Source: an uncultured Trueperaceae bacterium
GTDB lineage: Bacteria; Deinococcota; Deinococci; Deinococcales; Trueperaceae
Length of the DNA stretch: 20,801 nt
NCBI GenBank assembly: GCA_937907415.1
Contig: CALCHY010000361.1
Coordinates: 1 to 20,801 of the forward strand
Direction of reading: 5' to 3'
Program-made: the position numbers and the translations under genes
In this document: positions 15,601-20,801 of the stretch, piece after piece
Numbering within the stretch: position 1 is the first letter of the stretch
Layout: the number at the start of each line of letters is the position of its first letter
The notes under the pieces: model-generated
Told to the model about the DNA's origin: nothing
What the model saw: only the letters and a program-made list of their open reading frames with translations
The model's database searches: none

Positions 15601-18600
15601 GTAAGCCGTTCGTGACCACGTCACCGACCAGCGCCACGAGGTCGGGCGCCGTGAGGGTCGCCACGGCCCTTAGCTGCGGCAGGCCCGTGACCTGCGCCGT
15701 CAGTTGCGGGGCGGAGTCCTGGCCGCCAAGAGCCAAGCGCGCGGGGCCGAGGTCCAGCCGCATGGTGCCGGAGGCGCGCAGTCCTAGACCGGCTACCGTC
15801 CGCAACCGCACCTGCGACGTCACGGGGAGGTCGATGCCCTGCCTGACGGCTGGCGTTTCGGCGAGGGTGGCGACGTTCAGGTCGGTGGTCGGCCACAGGC
15901 GTCCCTGCACGCGCAGCGATTGGCTGAGTGGCGCGCCGCTGACGATCTGGTCGAGGGTCACTCCCGTCGTCGAGATGGTGGCGCGGCCGACGGCGGCGAT
16001 GCCGGAGTCGACGCTGCCCTCGACGTTGGTGCTGAGCACGAGTTGCGGCAAGGCGCCCTCGCCGATCACGGTGCCGGTCGCACCGAACGCCATGCCAGCT
16101 AGTTCTGCGCCCGCCAGGGTGGCGGTGCCCGTCCACGAACCGCTCGCGCCAGCCGTGCCGCGCTCGGCGCTTAGGGCGACGGCGCCGCCGTATGCGCTGC
16201 CGTTCAGCGCAACCGTCATGGGGGAACCGTCGGCCGCGGCCAGGTCGAGGGCGAGGTCAAGGTCGGGGCCAGCCGCGCTGCCTTGGAAACGCACGCTCGA
16301 CAAGCTGCCTGACCCTGCCGCGTTCACGGTTATGCCCGCCCCGACCTCGAGTGCCGTTAGGGCAGCGTTCCACTCGCCTGTCGTGGTCGTGAACGCTCCC
16401 GTCAGGTGCTCGCTGGTGAGGGTGTAACGCCCGAGCGCCGCCGGGGCCGTCAAGTGGATGTCACCGAGGTCGATGCCGCCCGCGCTTGCGTTGTAGACGC
16501 TCGCCTGCAACCACGGTCCGTCGCCGTTAGCGTCGAGCGCGACGCTCACCTTGCCAGCCAGGCTGGAACTGACGGCGCTCAGGTCGCCGGCCAGGCTCGC
16601 CGATCCCAGGTCGGCGGCCACGTCGGCACTGAAGCCTGCCAGGCGACCCGCGCCCGTAAGCACCACCGTTGGGCCGTCGCCGTTCTCGCCGCCAGCGAAG
16701 AGGAGCACGGCCTCGCCGTAACGGGCGCTACCTGCCGCGCTGGCGACGCCCGCTCGCAGGCTGGCCCGCAGGTCGGTGGCGAACTGCCCGACGGCCAAGT
16801 CGCTGGTGAGGTTGAGCTCGCCGCCCGCCGGGCGACCACTAGCCGCCAGTGTGCCGGTCACACGCCCGTCGCCCACGAGGTTGGCCGTGATGCTCGGGTC
16901 GGCGACCGTGCCGCCAACCGACAGGCCGCCGCTGACGCTGCCGTCGAACCCCACCACGCCGAGGCCGCTGGCGTTGAGCGAGCCCGCGATCACGGCGCTG
17001 CCGAGGTCGTTGAGGTCGAGCGCCGTTAGGGAGAGCGGGCCACGCAAGGTGCCAACGAGGGGAGCGTCCGTGAGGTTCACGTCCGCCAGGTTCAGTTGGG
17101 CGCTAAGCGCGAAGTCCGCACTGGCGGCTGCGCCGAGCGTGAAGCCGCCTTTGCCCGTCACCCGCGAGTTGGGGGCGGTCAGCACGAGCTCGTCTACCAA
17201 GACGCCGGCAGAGGAGACTGCCGCCGTCAGGTTCAGGCGCGGCGCTGTTACCTGCGGGACCCACGGCGCGAGGTCGAAGTCGGTCGCGCGCAATCTGCCT
17301 TGCCAAGCCAACTGCCCACCGTTCGGCTGATTAGCTTCGAAGGTGGCCGTTACGTTCGGGCCCTTGAGGTCGGCGCTGGCCGCGGCGCCTGCATAAGCGA
17401 CCGGCCCCGTGGCGGAGATGGCGCCCGTAAGAGTGGCCGTGCCGTGCAGCTCCGGGTTGGTGAGGGTGCCGCCGACCGTTAGGTGAGCAGCTAGCGCGGT
17501 CGGCGCGGCGGAGGCGGCGGCGAGCAACTGTTCGAGCGCCATCGTCAACTCGACGTGGCCGCTGATGCTGGGGTCGGCGACTGGGTCGGCCGCCAGCCTT
17601 ATCGCGGCGTGGGCCGCTGGCGGCGCGTTGGCCGCGGCGTCCTCACCCGTTAGCCAGGCGCCTGCGTCGAGCAGTAGCTGCCCGTCTCCTACGGCGTTCA
17701 CGCTTAGGCGCAGCGGCTCCGCTAGCGCGCCAACGCTGCTCGACGCCGTGGCGTGCAGTCTGCCGGAGAAGCCGCCTGAACGCGACCAACTGAGGTCGCT
17801 GGCAGGCACGGCGGCCTGAACGTCCGCCAACGCGGCCGGCAGGTCCGGCAGCAGCGCGATGACGGCAGCGACGTCAACCTCGCTAGCGCTGCCCTGCAAC
17901 GCGAAGGTGGCAAGGCTCGGCGTGGTGCGCAACTGCAGGTCGCGCCACGAGAGCGTCAAGTCGCTGGCGACGAGGGCCATGGCGGCGGCGTCTGGCAGCG
18001 CGGGCGTCGTGACGCTGCCCCTGAGGTCCAGCGCCGGGGTAACGGCGCCGGCCGCCTGCAACGTCACGGCCTCTGGTAGGAGGCCAGTGATGCTGGCGTT
18101 CAAGGTGTTGACGCTGAGGTAGTTGCCCTGCAACGTCAACTCCGCGTCGGCCACCACCCCGTACGCAAGAACGCTGTCTGGCGGCGCTTGCAGCCGCACC
18201 GCGATGCCGCGGCCTGCCCCCGCCTCGTTCGGTCCCACGGTGGCGCTGAGGTCGGCCGCGCCGTAACGCACGCTGAGGTTGCCTCCGCCATCGGGCGTAG
18301 CGCCCACGAGCGCCGACACGGTGGTGTTGCCGAACGTGCCTTCCAGGCGGGCTTGCGGCGGCGCGCCCGCTTCGGCGGTCCAGGCGAGGAGACCGTTCAG
18401 TTCGCCCGCCGGGCCGCTGAGGCTGAGGTGGAGGTCGTTCGGCGCGGTGCCGTGAACGCGCACCTCGTTGCCGCCCGAGCGCCCCTGCAGATCAAGCGTT
18501 AAGCCGACGGCCAGCGGCTGGGTAGCGAGGGTGAGCGAGCCCGTGCCGTCTACTCGTAGGTCGGTGCCGAAGGCTTCGCCGATGGCCGTCCAGTTGACGG

Positions 18601-20801
18601 CGCCAAGGTCGAGCGCCGCGCGTAGGTCGGCGCCGCTGCCGGTCACGTCGGCGGTGGCGAGGGCGGCGCCGTCCCTCTGCACGAGCAGCGCGCCGGAGTA
18701 GTCGAGCAAGTCGCCTCGCAGGTCCGCGCGGACGACCGTTGAGGTTGCGCCGCTGGCGACCGCCGTCAGCGCAGTCGCCGTCCAGGCGCCGCTAGTCGCT
18801 AGCGCCGCGTCGAGGGTGAGCGGCTCGGTCAGCAAGCCAGCCACGGCCTCGAGGGCGGGCACGGCGGCAAGCACGCTGGCAGCTGGCACGCTGAGCGCCG
18901 CCTCGGCCCCGGCCGCCGCCGAGGCCGTCAGAGAGCCGACGACCGCGCCGCTAAGCTGCGCGACTACTTCGGCGTCTGCCAGCGAACCGCGCACGGCGGC
19001 CTCGACGTCGACGGTGCCTGCCGCCGTGGCGACGGGCACGGTCAGTGCGCCACTCAGCTGGCCGTTCTCCAGCCGCCAACCACCGGCGTTCGCTCCTTGT
19101 GTCAGCCCTATGGAGCCCGTCGCGGGGTCGTAGTCAAGGGCGAGCTCGAGTGGTGGCACGCTGGCTAGGGCCCCGAGGTCGAGCGGCCTGGTCTGTAGCT
19201 GCCCCTTCAGGCCGTCGTCGTAGACGAGGTCGGCGCTTACCCAGTCGTCAAGCGCGCTCGCTTGTGCAGTGAGGTGCAAGCGGGGTAGCAGGCTGCCGCG
19301 CGCCACGAGCGTGCTGGCGGCTGGCCCGGTGGCGGTGGCTGAGACCCGCAGCTCCTCACCGGCCCCGGCGAACGTGACGGACGCCGCCAACGGACCGGTC
19401 AGGTTGGCCGTCAGCGCGCCGCCCCACTTGCCGGCCTCGAGCACGAGGGTGCCGGATAGGTCACCTCCGCTGCCCGCAGGCAGGTAACGGTCGAGAGGGG
19501 CGGCGCTAGCGCGCAGCCGCAGGCGCCCGCCGTCCGGCGCCGCCTCGCTGCTGAGGTAGATGCCCGCGCCGTCCACGTTCAGGTCGGCTTGGGCGCCGAG
19601 GCCCGTCAACCTGGCTGTTAGGGGCGTGTCGTCGCTGGCAGTTGGCCCTGGAACCAAGTTGAGGTTCGCGCGGTAACTCGGGCCGGCCAGCAAGTTAACG
19701 GTGCCGCTCCCGGAAATGCGCCAGTCTGGCCGCAACGACTCTGGCAGGGCCGCCGTCAACTCTTCAGCGCCTACCGCTAGGGTGACCGCCAGGTCCGCCA
19801 GACTCCCAGCGCCCGTCACGAGACGCTCACCGGTGGCGCGGTTCGTGACCGTGGCGCGGACGGGGAACGCCGCCAGGTTCGCGCCGAGAACGGCCGTCCC
19901 CGCGCCGGGGGAGACCAGCACGTCGTAGGTGGTCCCCGCGTACTCGAGCGCTGCCGCCAGGGCGCCGGCCAGCTGCAAATCGCCGTCCACCAAGCGCGCG
20001 GTGAGGTCCTGGCCGCCGACCGTCATGCTGGCGGTCAACGCGGCCCACGAGGCCTCAAGCGTCCACGGGGTGGGGGCGAGCGCGAGTGGCCCGAACGCCT
20101 GCCGCGCAACCACGCCGCGGCCCGTGACTCCCGCCGGCGTGAGAACTAGTCCCTCGAGCGGACCCACGTTGACGTTCAACTTGGCGGCGTCGAGCTCCGT
20201 TAGGGTCGCGCTGCCCGAGCCGGTGATCGGCAGGCCGCTGGCGTCCCCTGCGAGGTCGAGGGTGACGTTCTCGCCGTCGGCCACGGCGTTGACGGTCAGG
20301 GCGACGGGCGCGGTGATGGTGATGTTCGCGGGCCCGCTCACGCCGCCTGCCGTACCCGAGAGGTCGAGCGTTACCTCGCCGGTCAAACCAGCTGCGCCGA
20401 GGCCCAGCGCCCTGGTAAGCGTGGCTACGTCTGCGTTCCCGCGCGCCGTCCAGGCCGCGTTAGTCAGGTCGTACGCCACGTCTATGCCGGCGGCGTTGAC
20501 CTTGACGTCATGCGCCGTTGTCCAGTCGGCGGTCACGTCGGCCGCCACGCCGCCAACGGTGGCCGTGGCGCGCAGCGAGCCGAGGTCTGCTGGCACCGCG
20601 CCCGTCAGCGCCAGGTTCGTCGGCAACTCGAGGCCGGCCACCACGCTGCCGGCCGGTAGTTGCGCGTCTAGCTCGTAGCCGCCGTCTGCCGCCGCTTCCA
20701 CGGCGCCGCTTAGCGCCGCCCAGGGCTCGTCTTCGCCTGCGCCTGCCAACCTCACGGGCAGTCCGGCCACCGTCGCCGCTAGGGGCGTTGCGCTGCCAAC
20801 G
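12695..20801 (-). CDS. Giant TamB/AsmA-like envelope protein (N-terminus beyond window)
   Basis: One uninterrupted frame of about 2,700 codons, still open at the right edge; the GTG at 20770 is only an internal codon. TamB proteins are long beta-taco or bridge-like proteins, anchored in the inner membrane and reaching the outer membrane, implicated in phospholipid transport and outer-membrane protein assembly. Most of the sequence is an endless alternation of short hydrophobic beta-strands and Gly/Ala/Asp/Thr turns with almost no Cys and few aromatic residues. An Ala/Pro-rich linker (around 13742-13781) precedes the most conserved part, the C-terminal TamB domain of about 350 residues: RGNLRFSGRDYTIDHALATW, FTEAELVSLITLGRFE, the helical ANAIREALGLDVVEI, and final barrel-like strands with alternating aromatic residues. 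The last residues, VGVTLRW, look like an outer-membrane beta-signal. Escherichia coli TamB has 1,259 aa, so this one is more than twice as long. A TamA/BamA-type gene may lie upstream, outside the window. Confidence 0.85.
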   Translation of the reverse strand, partial: VGSATPLAATVAGLPVRLAGAGEDEPWAALSGAVEAAADGGYELDAQLPAGSVVAGLELPTNLALTGAVPADLGSLRATATVGGVAADVTADWTTAHDVKVNAAGIDVAYDLTNAAWTARGNADVATLTRALGLGAAGLTGEVTLDLSGTAGGVSGPANITITAPVALTVNAVADGENVTLDLAGDASGLPITGSGSATLTELDAAKLNVNVGPLEGLVLTPAGVTGRGVVARQAFGPLALAPTPWTLEASWAALTASMTVGGQDLTARLVDGDLQLAGALAAALEYAGTTYDVLVSPGAGTAVLGANLAAFPVRATVTNRATGERLVTGAGSLADLAVTLAVGAEELTAALPESLRPDWRISGSGTVNLLAGPSYRANLNLVPGPTASDDTPLTARLTGLGAQADLNVDGAGIYLSSEAAPDGGRLRLRASAAPLDRYLPAGSGGDLSGTLVLEAGKWGGALTANLTGPLAASVTFAGAGEELRVSATATGPAASTLVARGSLLPRLHLTAQASALDDWVSADLVYDDGLKGQLQTRPLDLGALASVPPLELALDYDPATGSIGLTQGANAGGWRLENGQLSGALTVPVATAAGTVDVEAAVRGSLADAEVVAQLSGAVVGSLTASAAAGAEAALSVPAASVLAAVPALEAVAGLLTEPLTLDAALATSGAWTATALTAVASGATSTVVRADLRGDLLDYSGALLVQRDGAALATADVTGSGADLRAALDLGAVNWTAIGEAFGTDLRVDGTGSLTLATQPLAVGLTLDLQGRSGGNEVRVHGTAPNDLHLSLSGPAGELNGLLAWTAEAGAPPQARLEGTFGNTTVSALVGATPDGGGNLSVRYGAADLSATVGPNEAGAGRGIAVRLQAPPDSVLAYGVVADAELTLQGNYLSVNTLNASITGLLPEAVTLQAAGAVTPALDLRGSVTTPALPDAAAMALVASDLTLSWRDLQLRTTPSLATFALQGSASEVDVAAVIALLPDLPAALADVQAAVPASDLSWSRSGGFSGRLHATASSSVGALAEPLRLSVNAVGDGQLLLDAGAWLTGEDAAANAPPAAHAAIRLAADPVADPSISGHVELTMALEQLLAAASAAPTALAAHLTVGGTLTNPELHGTATLTGAISATGPVAYAGAAASADLKGPNVTATFEANQPNGGQLAWQGRLRATDFDLAPWVPQVTAPRLNLTAAVSSAGVLVDELVLTAPNSRVTGKGGFTLGAAASADFALSAQLNLADVNLTDAPLVGTLRGPLSLTALDLNDLGSAVIAGSLNASGLGVVGFDGSVSGGLSVGGTVADPSITANLVGDGRVTGTLAASGRPAGGELNLTSDLAVGQFATDLRASLRAGVASAAGSARYGEAVLLFAGGENGDGPTVVLTGAGRLAGFSADVAADLGSASLAGDLSAVSSSLAGKVSVALDANGDGPWLQASVYNASAGGIDLGDIHLTAPAALGRYTLTSEHLTGAFTTTTGEWNAALTALEVGAGITVNAAGSGSLSSVRFQGSAAGPDLDLALDLAAADGSPMTVALNGSAYGGAVALSAERGTAGASGSWTGTATLAGAELAGMAFGATGTVIGEGALPQLVLSTNVEGSVDSGIAAVGRATISTTGVTLDQIVSGAPLSQSLRVQGRLWPTTDLNVATLAETPAVRQGIDLPVTSQVRLRTVAGLGLRASGTMRLDLGPARLALGGQDSAPQLTAQVTGLPQLRAVATLTAPDLVALVGDVVTNGLRFEGADAVRGGGVVTLAPAPTVTLDDFGATLAGIDVRASGTVGLDAADLAGEVVLATDLPLANGDLGAASSPVTEYTLPWTLVADAGVWRLAYAGELGTVLGKYEPVTAPDAVSLDVNLNLSGGVVRAELDHRAGQLTGNLHVDGLRLVPQGVGAIEVNAEGSIADGLVGGSATLDSEAGRLTLSGSWGLAGLLPAAFTVGAPSGGRIEARLRNLELSLIPAVHERAPFLSGSITGVLQLRDELVFGQLVSLEVTAGGASSSAELAVSGSLSSLDATLRVKGGTFTANLSGARLSGSGRFERFPAQFVAQAVVGPSDVTADVTGVLRFDLPLTDVWSGYLRLATEEVRLERAGVPTVGNLSLTFDDRALVVEHAEFVGLGSWEAQGQLREEDLDFRLEAAEADFTPLLGLFPSLARLGVGASGSLTIDIGGDLAQPSATVSSPGLDFEVAGSRYRLEQTEVTLEGTALTVAAQVSGVSPLAGRLDVSGGARLSLAPVSLNGVQVNFDGSADVAGVGVIEGLTGAITKDGTRDLALTANGRLGSGDLTVTGSLLPLDLQARGKGLTVAFTPLLVANALVDADLTLVEEPGGVALGGSLTASEVIVDPSVRPPAAPAPAASSALEPGTNALASLRFADLAIRAPQRVLLTINLASAEAALDLVLSGTAAAPRLVGSASTLRGNLRFSGRDYTIDHALATWGAGTGLYPALDVAAHAEFDKSRVVAADNRVSFVVPREGQTFVVNLAFTGQMVAAPANEGGFRFDLQPRVSSDARIEVEGDGTGSGVRSFTEAELVSLITLGRFELNAGLIGTGGLGQAVAQGALDTAVDLLVVSELANAIREALGLDVVEIRTSALSSLIDASEQPFGVSLRLGGYLNPDLFASYRIGTYDGPDRTYSVTNEVLLSYGLGPLDLDLTGRIDFPAAGVPDAPRPELGVSLSYSFGPTFGLDTGVTLSTDRSAFQVGVTLRW

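Noticed and set aside
15243..16427. 394-residue + frame inside the TamB-like gene
   Set aside because: Ser/Arg/Pro-rich shadow of a long GC-rich gene. It has no recognisable domain, and the minus-strand frame is clearly the coding one.
20768..20770. GTG at 20770 as the start of the TamB-like gene
   Set aside because: The frame stays open for all ten further codons to the window edge, and the visible sequence lacks the N-terminal membrane anchor of TamB proteins.

Overview
The window is GC-rich bacterial DNA with short intergenic gaps. It suggests a diderm member of the Deinococcota, possibly of the Truepera group. The reasons are a glmS ribozyme with extra stems (such variants are described from Deinococcus-Thermus), several start codons lying 5-8 nt after a TANNNT -10 box (the leaderless arrangement known from Deinococcus), and a very long TamB-like protein. 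The assignment is an inference, since no rRNA is present.

Left part (1-4820, all +): a GTG-started hypothetical protein is followed by a TTGACA/TACACT promoter, a 12-residue leader ORF and a strong rho-independent terminator that sits before pheS. The leader can form mutually exclusive hairpins like a translational attenuator. pheS and pheT overlap by 4 nt, and pheT overlaps a small CvpA-like membrane protein gene by 4 nt, so these read as one operon.

Middle (4821-9591): the 346-nt gap before glmS holds a glmS ribozyme whose cleavage site (4852/4853) lies only 32 nt after the CvpA-like stop. glmS (glucosamine-6-phosphate synthase) follows, then a 58-residue acidic protein gene that is easily overlooked. 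A convergent pair on the minus strand, glgA (glycogen synthase) and a tail-anchored TPR protein, overlap by 4 nt. Their end meets the small + gene at a hairpin built from the two stop codons.

Right part (9592-20801): an S41 (CtpA-type) processing protease on + converges on pckA (ATP-type PEP carboxykinase, -) with a 10-bp inverted repeat between them. The last 8.1 kb is a single minus-strand frame for a TamB/AsmA-like envelope protein. It is open at the right edge, so its N-terminus is missing.

Functional themes are Phe-tRNA charging, amino-sugar supply for the cell wall, glycogen and gluconeogenesis, and envelope biogenesis. There is no CRISPR array, IS element, tRNA, phage or defence gene in the window. 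The most interesting signals are regulatory RNA: the pheST attenuator with a leaderless leader peptide, and the glmS ribozyme.
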